Positions 50,301 to 58,994 of a stretch of DNA of 64,000 nt are shown here, piece after piece. The position numbers and the translations under genes were made by a program. The notes under the pieces were generated by a model, which was not told the DNA's origin, ran no database searches, and saw only the letters and a list, made by a program, of their open reading frames with translations. How positions within the stretch are numbered: the stretch's first letter is position 1; the number at the start of each line of letters is the position of its first letter. Source of the stretch: Caballeronia fortuita (GTDB lineage Bacteria; Pseudomonadota; Gammaproteobacteria; Burkholderiales; Burkholderiaceae); assembly GCF_001544835.2 (NCBI RefSeq), contig NZ_FCNX02000002.1, positions 372,001 to 436,000 on the forward strand, written 5' to 3'.

Positions 50301-52172
50301 GGCGCGCTCTTGCGCGTGAGTCCGTCGTGGACGCGCGTGCTCGGCTTCGACTCGCAGCGCCTGCATTCGCACACGGTGATGGACCTCGTGCATCCCGACG
50401 ACGCGCGCGATGCCGCCGCGGAACTCGACCGGCTGCGCGCGAGCGGCCAGCCGGTGCGCTACGAATGCCGCCTGAGCCGATCGGACGGCGGCTGGCGCTG
50501 GATCGCGTGGACGGTGTCGCTCGATCCGCGCACGCGGCGCATTCACGGCGTGGGCCGCGACGTCACCTCGGATCGCGATACCGCCGACGCCTTGCGCCAT
50601 GCCGAAGAAGCGCTGCGCATGGCGCAGAAGATGGAAGCAATCGGCAAGCTGACGGGCGGCGTCGCGCACGACTTCAACAACCTGCTGCAAGTGATCGGCG
50701 GCAATCTGCAACTGCTCGCGAAGGATGTCGCCGGACACGACAAGCCCGAGCAGCGCGTGCGCAATGCACTCGCGGGCGTCGCGCGCGGGGCGAATCTCGC
50801 ATCGCAATTGCTCGCGTTCGGCAGACGCCAGCCGCTCGCGCCGAAGGTCGTGAACCTCGGCCGCTTCGTGCGCGGTCTCGACGACATGTTCCGCCGCGCG
50901 CTCGGCGATGGCATCGAGATCGAGACCATCGTGTCGGGCGGTTTGTGGAATACGCTCGTCGATCCGTTCCAGGTGGAGAACGCGCTGCTCAATCTCGCGA
51001 TCAACGCGCGCGACGCGATGAACGGTCATGGCAAGCTCACGATCGAAGCGGGCAACGCATCGCTCGACGAAGCCTACGCGATGCGCAATGCCGACGTCAC
51101 GCCAGGCCAGTACGTGATGGTCGCGGTCACCGACACCGGCACGGGCATGTCCCCCGAAGTACAGGAACGCGCATTCGAGCCGTTCTTCACGACCAAGCGC
51201 GAAGGCCAGGGAACGGGCCTCGGACTCTCGATGGTGTACGGCTTCGTCAAGCAGTCCGGCGGCCACGTCAAGGTGTACAGCGAGCAAGGGCACGGCACGA
51301 CGCTGCGCATCTATCTGCCACGCGCGCGCGAAGAGGAAGACCTCGAAACGAATGTCGAAGCGGGCCCGGCGAAGGGCGGCAGCGAGACCATTCTCGTCGT
51401 CGAGGACGATGAGGAAGTGCGCGCGACCGTCGTCGAACTGCTCGCCGACTTAGGCTATCGCGTGTTGCGTGCGAAGGATGCGCAAAGCGCGCTGGCGATC
51501 GTCGAAAGCGGCGTGCCGATCGATCTGCTCTTCACCGATGTCGTGATGCCCGGTCCATTGCGCAGCACCGAGCTTGCGCGCAAGGCGCGCGAACGCGTGC
51601 CGGGAATCGCCGTGCTCTTCACGTCGGGTTATACGGACAACGCCATCGTGCATGCGGGACGGCTCGACGAGGGCATCGATCTCTTGAGCAAGCCTTATAC
51701 GCACGAAGCGCTGGCGCGCAAGGTGCGGCTCGTGCTGGGGCAACGCGTGCAGCCGCAGGCGCTCACGTCAGCCGATATCGAAGCGGACGCCGCGCAACAC
51801 GATGCGCTGTCGCACAGGCGCGTGCTTTTCGTCGAAGACAACGAGCTCGTGCGCGCGAGCACGGCGGAACTGCTGCGCACGTTCGACGTTGATTTGATGG
51901 AGGCGGCGAGCGTCGATGAAGCGCTTGCGCTTTTAGCGCGGCATCGCTTCGATCTGCTGTTGACGGATGTCGATCTCGCCGGGCAGTCGGGCGTGCAACT
52001 GGCTATTACCGCGTGCCGCGAAACGCCGTCGCTGGGCGTCGTGTTCGTGACGGGCTACGATCTCGCGCTCGGCGAGGACGAGCGGCGCGCGCTGCCGAAC
52101 GCGGTCCAGTTGCGCAAGCCTTTCGATCCGCTCGCGCTCGTCGAAGCGTTGAATGCGGCGGTGAAGACGTAG
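47307..52172 (+). CDS. Giant hybrid histidine kinase: two kinase cores, three receivers
   Basis: A 1621-residue soluble protein. In order: a PAS-like domain (about 25-170), a GAF-like region (about 180-340), a first HisKA-HATPase core with His366 in ISHEFRTPL, receiver 1 (about 645-760, Asp693), a GAF domain (about 780-945), a coiled coil, a PAS domain (about 985-1095), a second HisKA-HATPase core of a different subtype with His1121 in GGVAHDFNN, receiver 2 (about 1360-1480, Asp1411) and receiver 3 (about 1505-1621, Asp1554). All listed residues are present. The C-terminal half (PAS-HisKA-HATPase-REC) mirrors the 706-residue kinase at 24.7 kb, so this looks like a fusion of two kinases. GAGGAG lies 12 bases before the ATG. 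The output partner is unknown. Confidence 0.9.
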   Translation: MKADNLIADTRMNGRDPSFLLGGGEMGALIRSFDWTQTALGSPEHWPQSLKTAIRIMLTSRQPIWVGWGPDLLFFYNDAYKSIIGGKHPQALGQPTSVVWREIWSDIGPLLETALSGIEGTFVEQKLLIMERNGFPEETYYTFSYSPIPDDRGGAGGIICANSDETKRVLGERQLNVLRELAASAADARSWRDACELSMSALRNASRDLPFALLYAAEPGGDAAALVGACGIEPGEPGAPAILHAANGGPWPALAALRENQTRVVTGLDRLIGAPLPTGAWSVAPGSAVIVPIAPSGETGRAGVLIAALNPYRLFDEGYRAFVNLVAGQIGAALGYAHAYDEERRRAEALAEIDRAKTTFFSNISHEFRTPLTLMLGPLEELLANPERVSHEDLRLVEIMHRNGLRLLKLVNALLDFSRIEAGRIEIHRQPTDLALFTAELASLFRSAIESAGLRLEIDIAPTPVVADIDRDMWEKIVMNLLSNAFKFTFEGVIRISLDARAGAGIEMRVRDTGIGIPEAELTRVFERFHRVAGAAGRSVEGSGIGLAMVQELVKLHGGTIRVDSTPGEGACFTVTLPASQASLHDDTHAPHAEASIRARSYVDAAMRWMPDADEARVVESEEDAPLGVRAADEPPPAGAMPGRVLIVDDNADLRDYMRRMLIAAGHDVRVAADGEDALAIAREVRPEVIVSDVMMPRLDGFGLLRAVRNDEALRETPVVLLSARAGEEARVGGLEAGADDYLTKPFSARELLARVASNLSLARLRHATEQKLRDESHTLEILNRVGTAVAGELDLSRAVQVVVDAATELTGAAFGSFFYNVLDDKGESYTLYTLSGVPKDTFSRFPMPRNTAVFGPTFEGAGIVRSDDITRDPRYGHNAPHHGMPKGHLAVCSYLAAPVVSRNGEVLGGLFFGHPEPGVFTERSEHVLTGIAAQAATAIDNARLFQAAQDEIAERTKAQAALRDLNETLERRVADAVADRDRLWELSEDLFYVASFEGALLRVSPSWTRVLGFDSQRLHSHTVMDLVHPDDARDAAAELDRLRASGQPVRYECRLSRSDGGWRWIAWTVSLDPRTRRIHGVGRDVTSDRDTADALRHAEEALRMAQKMEAIGKLTGGVAHDFNNLLQVIGGNLQLLAKDVAGHDKPEQRVRNALAGVARGANLASQLLAFGRRQPLAPKVVNLGRFVRGLDDMFRRALGDGIEIETIVSGGLWNTLVDPFQVENALLNLAINARDAMNGHGKLTIEAGNASLDEAYAMRNADVTPGQYVMVAVTDTGTGMSPEVQERAFEPFFTTKREGQGTGLGLSMVYGFVKQSGGHVKVYSEQGHGTTLRIYLPRAREEEDLETNVEAGPAKGGSETILVVEDDEEVRATVVELLADLGYRVLRAKDAQSALAIVESGVPIDLLFTDVVMPGPLRSTELARKARERVPGIAVLFTSGYTDNAIVHAGRLDEGIDLLSKPYTHEALARKVRLVLGQRVQPQALTSADIEADAAQHDALSHRRVLFVEDNELVRASTAELLRTFDVDLMEAASVDEALALLARHRFDLLLTDVDLAGQSGVQLAITACRETPSLGVVFVTGYDLALGEDERRALPNAVQLRKPFDPLALVEALNAAVKT

Positions 52173-52196
52173 CCGGGAACTTCACCGCCCGGCCGA

Positions 52197-53330
52197 TCAC
52201 CCCGCGCGGCGCTTCCTCACGGCTTGCGCGAGCAGTTCGAGCACCGGCTCGCTTTGCGTCCAGCCGAGGCAGGCATCGGTGATCGATACGCCGTGCTTCA
52301 GCGGCACGCCCGGCTTCAGATCCTGACGGCCTTCTTCCAGATGACTCTCGATCATCACGCCAGTGATGCGCCGCTCGCCCGCTTCCAGTTGCCGCGCGAT
52401 GTCCTGCGCAACATCGACCTGACGCAGGTGCGACTTGTTCGAGTTGGCGTGCGAGCAATCGATCATAACCTGCTCGCGCTGGCCGAGCGCAGCGAGCGCG
52501 CCGCACGCGGCCGCGACGCTTTGCGCATCGTAATTCGGTCCCTTCTTGCCGCCCCGCAGGATCACGTGGCAGTCGTCGTTGCCGCGCGTCTCGAAGATCG
52601 CGGCCATGCCCATCTTCGTCATGCCCATGAACGCGTGGCTCGCGCCTGCCGCGACGATGGCGTCCGCCGCAACCTGCACGCCGCCATCGGTGCCGTTCTT
52701 GAAACCGATCGGGCACGAAAGCCCCGACGCAAGCTGGCGATGGCTCTGGCTCTCCGTCGTGCGTGCGCCGATCGCGCCCCACGCGATCAGATCGGCGATG
52801 TATTGCGGGCTGAGCAGATCGAGGAACTCGGTCGCGGTCGGCAGACCCAGGCCGCTGATATCGAGCAAAAGCTCGCGCGCGCGGCGCAGGCCTTCGTTGA
52901 TGCGGAAGCTGCCGTCGAGACGCGGATCGTTGATATAGCCTTTCCAGCCGACCGTCGTGCGGGGCTTTTCGAAGTACACGCGCATGACGATGAACAGTTC
53001 GTCGCGCAAGTCGTGCGCGACCTGCTTCAGGCGCCGGGCATATTCTATCGCCTGATCGTGATCGTGGATGGAGCACGGACCGACGACCACGACGAGCCTG
53101 TCATCGCGTCCATGCAGAATGTTCGCGATCGCCGCGCGGCTCTCTTCCACCAGCGTCTGCACGGCGGGCGTGACCGGCAGTTCGTCGAGCAGCAACGCGG
53201 GCGAGATCAGCGGACGCACCGCGCCGATGCGCGTATCGTCGATGCGCGTGGTGTCTTGCGTGGAGTCGGCCACGCCTGCCTCCTGATCGCGGGAGGGATT
53301 GTCGATGCGGGTCAAGATAAGCTCCGTCAT
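52197..53330 (-). CDS. aroG: 3-deoxy-7-phosphoheptulonate synthase, class I
   Basis: A 377-residue DAHP synthase, which condenses phosphoenolpyruvate and erythrose 4-phosphate in the first step of aromatic amino acid synthesis. Characteristic parts are VVGPCSIHDHDQAIEYARRL, MRVYFEKPRTTVGWKGYIND, GARTTESQSHR, PIGFKNGTDG, HVILRGGKKGPNY and IDCSHANSNK. Length and motifs fit the feedback-regulated class I alpha (AroF/G/H) type; which amino acid inhibits it cannot be read here. The ATG at 53330 is used; a TTG 15 bases upstream is possible, and neither has a good SD. It is convergent with the giant kinase and divergent from the HAD gene. Confidence 0.93.
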   Translation of the reverse strand: MTELILTRIDNPSRDQEAGVADSTQDTTRIDDTRIGAVRPLISPALLLDELPVTPAVQTLVEESRAAIANILHGRDDRLVVVVGPCSIHDHDQAIEYARRLKQVAHDLRDELFIVMRVYFEKPRTTVGWKGYINDPRLDGSFRINEGLRRARELLLDISGLGLPTATEFLDLLSPQYIADLIAWGAIGARTTESQSHRQLASGLSCPIGFKNGTDGGVQVAADAIVAAGASHAFMGMTKMGMAAIFETRGNDDCHVILRGGKKGPNYDAQSVAAACGALAALGQREQVMIDCSHANSNKSHLRQVDVAQDIARQLEAGERRITGVMIESHLEEGRQDLKPGVPLKHGVSITDACLGWTQSEPVLELLAQAVRKRRAG

Positions 53331-53480
53331 GCGTAATTGATGCAAAATTCAGGGACTTTATGCGTGCATTCCGCGATACAACGGCTCGCGGCGCAGATAT
53401 CCATTATCGCATTTGCCGCCGCGTGCTCGCCGGATCGTGCGTATGATGAAGCCGATACCCCATCACTGAGAGGAGCGATC

Positions 53481-54155
53481 ATGCGCATCGAAACGTCATT
53501 CCTGTTCGACCTCGACGGCACGCTCGTCGATAGCGTGTATCAGCACGTGCTCGCATGGAAGGAAGCGCTCGATGCGGAGGGCATCGGGTTGTCGGTGTGG
53601 CGCATTCATCGCAAGATCGGCATGAGCGGCGGGCTTTTCACCAATCAGTTGCTGCGCGAGACGCATGGCGAGATCAGCGCGGATCGCGTGGAACGGCTGC
53701 GTCAGTTGCATGCGGAAGCCTACAAGCGGCTGCGCGCGCAAGTGTGTCCCCTGCCGGGCGCGCGCGAGTTGCTCGACGCGCTGACGCAAGCGGGTACGAA
53801 GTGGGCCATCGCGACGAGCGGACGCATGGAGACCGCGCAGGTCAATCTCGAAGCATTGGGCGTCGATCCGGCGAAGCAGGTGGTCATCACGCGCGACATG
53901 GTCAAGTACGCGAAGCCCGATCCCGATCTGTTCCTCGCCGCCGCCGCGCGTCTGAACGTGCCGATCGAACATACCGTCGTCGTCGGCGACAGCATCTGGG
54001 ACATGCTCGCCGCGCGCCGTTGCCGCTCGCTCGGCGTCGGCTTGCTGTCGGGCGGTTATGGCAGCGATGAACTGGAGCGCTCGGGCGCGTTGCGCGTGTA
54101 CGAAGACCCGGCGGACTTGCTGCTCCATCTGGATGAAGTCGCGGCACGTCCATGA
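53481..54155 (+). CDS. HAD-superfamily phosphatase (phosphoglycolate phosphatase-like)
   Basis: A 224-residue HAD-like hydrolase. The nucleophile motif DLDGT is at residues 10-14 (Asp10), the Thr/Ser motif is in WAIATSG, the Lys is in YAKPDPDLFLAAA, and the acidic motif is VVGDSIWDM. A helical cap domain occupies about residues 18-85. It is the Gph/beta-phosphoglucomutase-like type and should dephosphorylate a small phosphometabolite. GAGGAG gives a strong start at 53481. It is followed after 12 bases by galM in the same direction, so a sugar phosphate is a sensible guess for its substrate. Confidence 0.88.
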   Translation: MRIETSFLFDLDGTLVDSVYQHVLAWKEALDAEGIGLSVWRIHRKIGMSGGLFTNQLLRETHGEISADRVERLRQLHAEAYKRLRAQVCPLPGARELLDALTQAGTKWAIATSGRMETAQVNLEALGVDPAKQVVITRDMVKYAKPDPDLFLAAAARLNVPIEHTVVVGDSIWDMLAARRCRSLGVGLLSGGYGSDELERSGALRVYEDPADLLLHLDEVAARP

Positions 54156-54167
54156 GATGATCGCGAC

Positions 54168-55196
54168 ATGACGACCTCTTCTTCCATCGACGTTCGCCCC
54201 TGGGGCGATGTGAATCTCTACACATTGCGCAATGCGTCGGGCATGCGGATCGACATCAGCGATCTCGGCGCGACGCTCGTTTCATGGCTCGCGCCCGATC
54301 GCGAAGGCCGCATCGCCGATGTCCTGCTCGGTCACGACACGCCCGACGATTATCGCAACGGCACGGCGTTCATGGGCGCGACCATCGGGCGCTGGGCCAA
54401 TCGCATCCGCGATGCGCGCTTCGTGCTCGACGGCACCGCGCATCAGGTCGAACGCAACGAAGGCGCGAATCATCTGCATGGCGGCGCGATGGGTTTTCAT
54501 CGGCAGATATGGCGCGCGCAAGAGATCGACGGCGCGCTCGTCATGGCGCTGCATTCGCAAGCGGGCGACGCGGGCTTTCCCGGCAATCTCGATGTGACCG
54601 TGCGCTATGCGCTCGACGACGCGGGCACGTTATCGATCGATTACGAAGCACGCAGCGACGCAGCCACGCCCGTCAACCTGACGAATCACGCGTACTTCAA
54701 TCTGGGCGATGACGCGCGCATCCGCGAGCACGAGATATCGATCGACTCGGATACGTACTTCGCCATCGATGCGGCATCGATTCCCGTCGCGCGCGAAAGC
54801 GTCAAGGACAGCGCGTTCGATGTGCGCGCGCGCGCATCGATCGGGGCGCGGCTCGAAGCGCCGCATCCACAACTCGCGCTCGCGGGCGGCTTCGATCATT
54901 GCTACGTGTTGAACGGCGACGCGCGAGAACCGCGCACCGTGGCCGTGTTGTTCGATGCATCGAGCGGACGCGAACTGAGCGTATCGACCGATGCGCGCGG
55001 CCTGCAGTTCTACTCGGGCAATTATCTGGAAGGCGTGCCTGCGCGTGACGGCTTGCGTTATCGCAAGCATGCGGGACTATGCCTCGAAGCGGGCGGCTTT
55101 CCGAACGAGATCAACATGGACGGCGGCGAGCGCGCCGTCCTGCGTGCCGGCGACGTGTATCGTCAACGCACGCGCTATACGTTGCGCGTGCGTTGA
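54168..55196 (+). CDS. galM: Aldose 1-epimerase
   Basis: A 342-residue galactose mutarotase of normal length. Motifs are LGATLVSWLAPDREGRIADV, GRWANRI (about 74-80), NHLHGG (about 101-106), catalytic His in NHAYFNLG (His174), and the catalytic Glu region LCLEAGGFPNEINM near the C-terminus. It speeds anomer exchange of galactose, glucose or similar sugars. It lies 12 bases after the HAD phosphatase gene, so the two form an operon. It is a second epimerase in the window, more canonical than the one at 38.2 kb. The porin gene is convergent just after it. Confidence 0.92.
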   Translation: MTTSSSIDVRPWGDVNLYTLRNASGMRIDISDLGATLVSWLAPDREGRIADVLLGHDTPDDYRNGTAFMGATIGRWANRIRDARFVLDGTAHQVERNEGANHLHGGAMGFHRQIWRAQEIDGALVMALHSQAGDAGFPGNLDVTVRYALDDAGTLSIDYEARSDAATPVNLTNHAYFNLGDDARIREHEISIDSDTYFAIDAASIPVARESVKDSAFDVRARASIGARLEAPHPQLALAGGFDHCYVLNGDAREPRTVAVLFDASSGRELSVSTDARGLQFYSGNYLEGVPARDGLRYRKHAGLCLEAGGFPNEINMDGGERAVLRAGDVYRQRTRYTLRVR

Positions 55197-55203
55197 CGCG
55201 TCA

Positions 55204-56340
55204 TCAGAAGAGATTGCGCAAGCCGATCGACACGCCGGTCTGATTCGAGCGGCCGGGCAGTTCGACATCGGCCGCGCCCGTCACCTTGTTGAAGTCGACG
55301 GTGCCGTAGACTTCGGTGCGCTTCGACAGCGCGTACTCCGCGAGCGCGACGCCCGTGTAGCGGTTCCCGCTGCCCGTCGCGCCGCCGCCGATGGCCGCGT
55401 TCTTCATGTGGTCGTAGTAGAAAGCGCCCGTCAGCAACAGCGCCGGCGTGACCTGATACGTGATGCCGGCGAACGGACCATCGTCGCGGCGGCCCGAGCC
55501 CTTCAAAATATCGGTGCCGTTGACGAGGCCGCGTTGTTGCAGAACGCTGTCGACGAAGCCGGTGTCGTCGGTCGAATGCAGATAGCCGACATAGAGCTTC
55601 GCCGCGCCGATCGCATAGACGGCGTTCGCGTTCCAGATCTTTTGCTTGTTCGCGGAGTTGTCGCTGTTCTGCTGATAGCCGCCGCCGATGGACAGCGGAC
55701 CCATCGCATACGACGCCGTGAAGCCGTACATGTTGCCCGCGCCCATGTGTCCCGGCACCTGGCCCGAGAAGCCGCCCGCGCCCGTCGACGTATAGTTCGT
55801 GCCGAACGAATACATTGCGCCGATTGTCAGGCCCGCGAACGTGCCGTTGTACTTGACGGCGTTATCGGCATAAAGGCCCGCGCCCAGCGCAACCGGCAGC
55901 CATGCATTTTCGAAGTAATTGCCGACAGTGAGCGGATCGTAGGTGTCGCCGAGCATGTCGAAGAGCGGCGTCTTCTGACGACCGAGCGTCAGCGTGCCGT
56001 ATTGGCTCGCGAGTCCGACATACGCCGCGCGATTGAATGCGCGGGCGCTGTCGGCGTATTGACCATTCTCCAGTTCGACACCGCTTTCGAGCCGGAAGAT
56101 CGCCTGCAAGCCGCCGCCGAGATCTTCGGTTCCTTTCAGGCCCCAGCGGCTGTTGGTGACCGCGCCGTTGGTCATGAACACCTTGCCGTCGTTGTTGGCG
56201 TTGGCGTTCGTCAGATAGCGCACGCTCACGTCGGCGACGCCATAAAGCGTTACCGAGCTTTGCGCGAATGCGGATTGACACGCGAGCGCGATGACCGATG
56301 CGCCGATGCCTGCGATGGCACGCGATGTGATTGTCTTCAT
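55204..56340 (-). CDS. Gram-negative porin
   Basis: A 378-residue outer-membrane porin of the OmpC-like Burkholderia type. It has a Sec signal (SRAIAGIGASVIALACQSAF then AQS), the family opening SSVTLYGVADVSVRYLTNAN, and repeated amphipathic strands such as SRWGLKGTEDLGGGLQAIFR and RAAYVGLASQYGTLTLGRQK. It ends in aromatic NLF, with FLF-type final strand GVSIGLRNLF. It would form a trimeric pore for small solutes. It lies downstream of the Liv-type ABC genes on the same strand with about 210 bases between, and could be the matching outer-membrane route for that importer, though this is only positional. Confidence 0.93.
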   Translation of the reverse strand: MKTITSRAIAGIGASVIALACQSAFAQSSVTLYGVADVSVRYLTNANANNDGKVFMTNGAVTNSRWGLKGTEDLGGGLQAIFRLESGVELENGQYADSARAFNRAAYVGLASQYGTLTLGRQKTPLFDMLGDTYDPLTVGNYFENAWLPVALGAGLYADNAVKYNGTFAGLTIGAMYSFGTNYTSTGAGGFSGQVPGHMGAGNMYGFTASYAMGPLSIGGGYQQNSDNSANKQKIWNANAVYAIGAAKLYVGYLHSTDDTGFVDSVLQQRGLVNGTDILKGSGRRDDGPFAGITYQVTPALLLTGAFYYDHMKNAAIGGGATGSGNRYTGVALAEYALSKRTEVYGTVDFNKVTGAADVELPGRSNQTGVSIGLRNLF

Positions 56341-56407
56341 GATGTGTCGGAGCGTCTATTTATTAGCGATATTTTTAATGAGCTCTCATGCGACGCCTTT
56401 CAGATAA

Positions 56408-56426
56408 CTGTCTTCATGGAAGACAG
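56408..56426. promoter_or_regulatory. Perfect inverted repeat in the porin leader/promoter
   Basis: The arms ctgtcttc (56408-56415) and gaagacag (56419-56426) flank a 3-base spacer. They lie about 70-85 bases upstream of the porin start on the minus strand. Porin genes are often regulated through such elements at DNA or RNA level; which applies is not known. Confidence 0.4.
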
Positions 56427-56550
56427 CTTTAGCGCGATGCATGAAAGCACGCGGCTTTGTAACACATCGATTGTCGTGACGCTCGATCTGCGCAATACGT
56501 GTGGCGTTTTAATCAACAACGTTTATTTGTTCAGTTGCGCGCGGTACTCT

Positions 56551-58068
56551 TTAAGCTTTGGCCTGCGCAATCTGCGCGGCCTCGGCGGGCACGGCTTCGA
56601 GAAAGCCTTGCCCCATTTCCTTTTCGAAGCGTGACGGCGTTCCCTCCCATACAATGCGCGCGTGTTCCAGCACATACACGCGGTCCGCATGCGGCAACGC
56701 GAAGGTGACGTTCTGCTCGCCTAGCAGCACGGTGATCGGCGTGGTCTGCTGCATCAGTTCCATCGCCTTCGATAACTGCTCCAGAATCACGGGCGCGAGA
56801 CCGAGCGTGGGCTCGTCGAGAATGAGCAGCTTCGGCTGCATCATCAACGCGCGTGCAATTGCGAGCATCTGCTGCTCGCCGCCCGATAACGTGCGCGCGG
56901 TCTGCGCCTGACGCGACTCGAGTATCGGAAAGAGTTCGAAGAGCCATTCGAGTTGAGCCGCACGCTTCTTGTCGGGCAGATGATAGCCGCCGAGATCCAG
57001 ATTCTCGCGCACGGTCATGTCGCCGAACAATTCGCGCGTTTCAGGACATTGCACGATGCCGCCGCGCGCGATCGCCGCGCCGCTCATGCCCTTCATATCT
57101 TGCGAGCCATATCTGATTACGCCTTGCTGATAGGGCACGAGACCGGAGATCGCGTTGAACAGCGTGGTCTTGCCCGCGCCATTGAGACCGACGACCGATA
57201 CGAACTCGCCCTCGCGCACATGCATGCTCACGTCGTCGAGCGCGCGCGCCTTGCCGTACAGCACGCCGATATTCTCGACCTCGAGAATGCAGGGCTTGCT
57301 GTTGACGACTTCCGCGCCGCGTTCGCGCGCCTCGATCTTGCCGCCGAGATACACGCGCCGCACGGTCTCGTTGCGCATCACTTCTTCGGCGGTGCCTTGC
57401 GCAACATACTCGCCGAGATACATCGCGAGCACGCGATCCGCGAGCGCCGCAAGACTCTTCACGTTGTGATCGACGAGCAGCACCGCGCGCCCTTCCGCGC
57501 GAAAGCCGCGAATCAGATCGGAGAATGCTTCCGATTCGGCAGCCGTCAGACCCGCGAACGGTTCGTCGACGAGCACGACGCGCGGATCGCGCGCAATCGC
57601 CTTCGCCATTTCCATGCGGCGCAGATCGGCGAATGGCAGTGTCGCGGGATGACGATGCATCACCTTGCCGAGTCCCACGCGCTCCGCGATCTCTCGCGCG
57701 CGCACGTTCACGTGCGGATCGGCGGCGAGTTTCACGAGCGAATCGGGCAGCAGCGCGAGCTTGATGTGTTCGAGCACGGTTTGCCGATGCAGCGGCCGCG
57801 AGTGCTGAAACACGATGCCGACGCCCGCGCGCGCGATGCGATGCGGCAGCCAGCCGGCCATCTCGATACCATCGACCTTGATCGATCCCGCGTTGGGCCG
57901 CTCGATACCCATGATGAGCTTCATCACCGTCGACTTGCCCGATCCGTTCGGACCGATGAGGCCGAGTATCTCGCCGGGCTTTATATCGAAGCCGATGTCC
58001 TTCACCGCGACGAGACCGCCGAAGCGTTTCGTCAGACCGCGCACGCAGAGCAAGGGTGAATCGTTCAT
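56551..58068 (-). CDS. Fused LivG-LivF ABC ATPase
   Basis: A 505-residue protein that joins the two ATPases of a branched-chain-amino-acid-type importer. The LivG half (1-250) has Walker A GPNGSGKST (39-47), Walker B VVLVDEP (164-170) and H-loop His201, but the signature position reads LPFADLR (144-150) instead of an LSGGQ-like sequence. The LivF half (about 258-505) has GLNGAGKTT (294-302), canonical LSGGEQQ (394-400) and LLILDEP (414-420). The frame is open through the joint near GAEVVNSKPC, with no stop or start there. In most bacteria these are separate genes. It starts by a four-base ATGA overlap with livM. Confidence 0.9.
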   Translation of the reverse strand: MNDSPLLCVRGLTKRFGGLVAVKDIGFDIKPGEILGLIGPNGSGKSTVMKLIMGIERPNAGSIKVDGIEMAGWLPHRIARAGVGIVFQHSRPLHRQTVLEHIKLALLPDSLVKLAADPHVNVRAREIAERVGLGKVMHRHPATLPFADLRRMEMAKAIARDPRVVLVDEPFAGLTAAESEAFSDLIRGFRAEGRAVLLVDHNVKSLAALADRVLAMYLGEYVAQGTAEEVMRNETVRRVYLGGKIEARERGAEVVNSKPCILEVENIGVLYGKARALDDVSMHVREGEFVSVVGLNGAGKTTLFNAISGLVPYQQGVIRYGSQDMKGMSGAAIARGGIVQCPETRELFGDMTVRENLDLGGYHLPDKKRAAQLEWLFELFPILESRQAQTARTLSGGEQQMLAIARALMMQPKLLILDEPTLGLAPVILEQLSKAMELMQQTTPITVLLGEQNVTFALPHADRVYVLEHARIVWEGTPSRFEKEMGQGFLEAVPAEAAQIAQAKA

Positions 58069-58994
58069 TCGCGCTCCCTCACACGCAGGATGTTGCCGAG
58101 CAATCCATCGGGAAAGAACAGGATGACCGCGAGCGCGACAGCCGCGACCACGAACGTATTGATCTGCCCGAGCGGACGAAGAAACTCGCCCGCGACGATG
58201 AGAAAGATCGAACCGAGCACCGCGCCGAGTATCGTGCGCCTGCCGCCGAGCACCGCCGCGATGATGATCTGCACGCCGATGCCGATATCGACCACCGTGC
58301 TCACCGATGCCGTGCCCTGATAGAACACGAGCATTGCGCCCGCGACGCCGGAGAACACCGCGCTGATGCAGAACGCCGCGAGCTTGTGCTTCACGACGTT
58401 GAAGCCGAGCGCCTGCGCGCCGACGGTATCCTGACCGCTCGCCTGCAGAATGAGACCGATCGCGGAGCGCGAGAGACCGAAGAGAATGATCGCGCACACG
58501 ATGAGAAACGCGAGCGCGATCCAGTAGTTGTTGCTCGCATCGACGGACAATACATCGGGCACCATCATGCCGATCTCGCCGCCCGTGACGCCCGCGAAAA
58601 TCACGATCGCGTTCTGCAATAGCAACACCGCGACGAGCGTGACGAGACCGAAATACGGCCCGCGCAAGCGCAACGCGGGCACCGCGAGCAGCAGGCCGCC
58701 GACGAGTGCGGCGAGGCCGCCCGCCATCACGCATATCGGTATCGGCGCGGCGGCGTGGGCGTTCAGTATCGCGGCGGAATACGCGCCGAGTCCGATCAGG
58801 AACGTCGGCCCGAAGTTGACTTCACCCGCGAAGCCGAACAGCAAGTCCCACGACATCGCGAAGACGCCGAAGTAATACGCGACGGTCAGCACGCCGAGGA
58901 TATAGCCGGTGAGCCACCACGGCAGCGTCGCGGCGACGATTGCGAGCACCACCGCGACGACGATCAGGCGCGAGCGAGCGATGTATTTCATCAT
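58065..58994 (-). CDS. livM: Branched-chain-amino-acid-type ABC permease LivM
   Basis: A 309-residue inner-membrane permease of the LivM family with about 8-10 helices. Key stretches are FAMSWDLLFGFAGEVNFGPT, LRLRGPYFGLVTLVAVLLLQ (with the LxxRGxYF coupling region), ASGQDTVGAQALGFNVVKHK and FSGVAGAMLVFYQGTASVST. It begins at the stop codon of livH (start 58994, or 58991 for the second Met) and ends overlapping the fused ATPase gene by four bases, so translation of all three is probably coupled. Substrates of this family are amino acids, amides and urea-like compounds. Confidence 0.9.
   Translation of the reverse strand: MMKYIARSRLIVVAVVLAIVAATLPWWLTGYILGVLTVAYYFGVFAMSWDLLFGFAGEVNFGPTFLIGLGAYSAAILNAHAAAPIPICVMAGGLAALVGGLLLAVPALRLRGPYFGLVTLVAVLLLQNAIVIFAGVTGGEIGMMVPDVLSVDASNNYWIALAFLIVCAIILFGLSRSAIGLILQASGQDTVGAQALGFNVVKHKLAAFCISAVFSGVAGAMLVFYQGTASVSTVVDIGIGVQIIIAAVLGGRRTILGAVLGSIFLIVAGEFLRPLGQINTFVVAAVALAVILFFPDGLLGNILRVRERE

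Noticed and set aside
46782..51293. 1503-codon minus-strand open frame
   Set aside because: It is fully antisense to the giant kinase, which has complete domain motifs. The minus-strand translation is Arg/Ala/His-rich with no domain, an effect of high GC at third positions.
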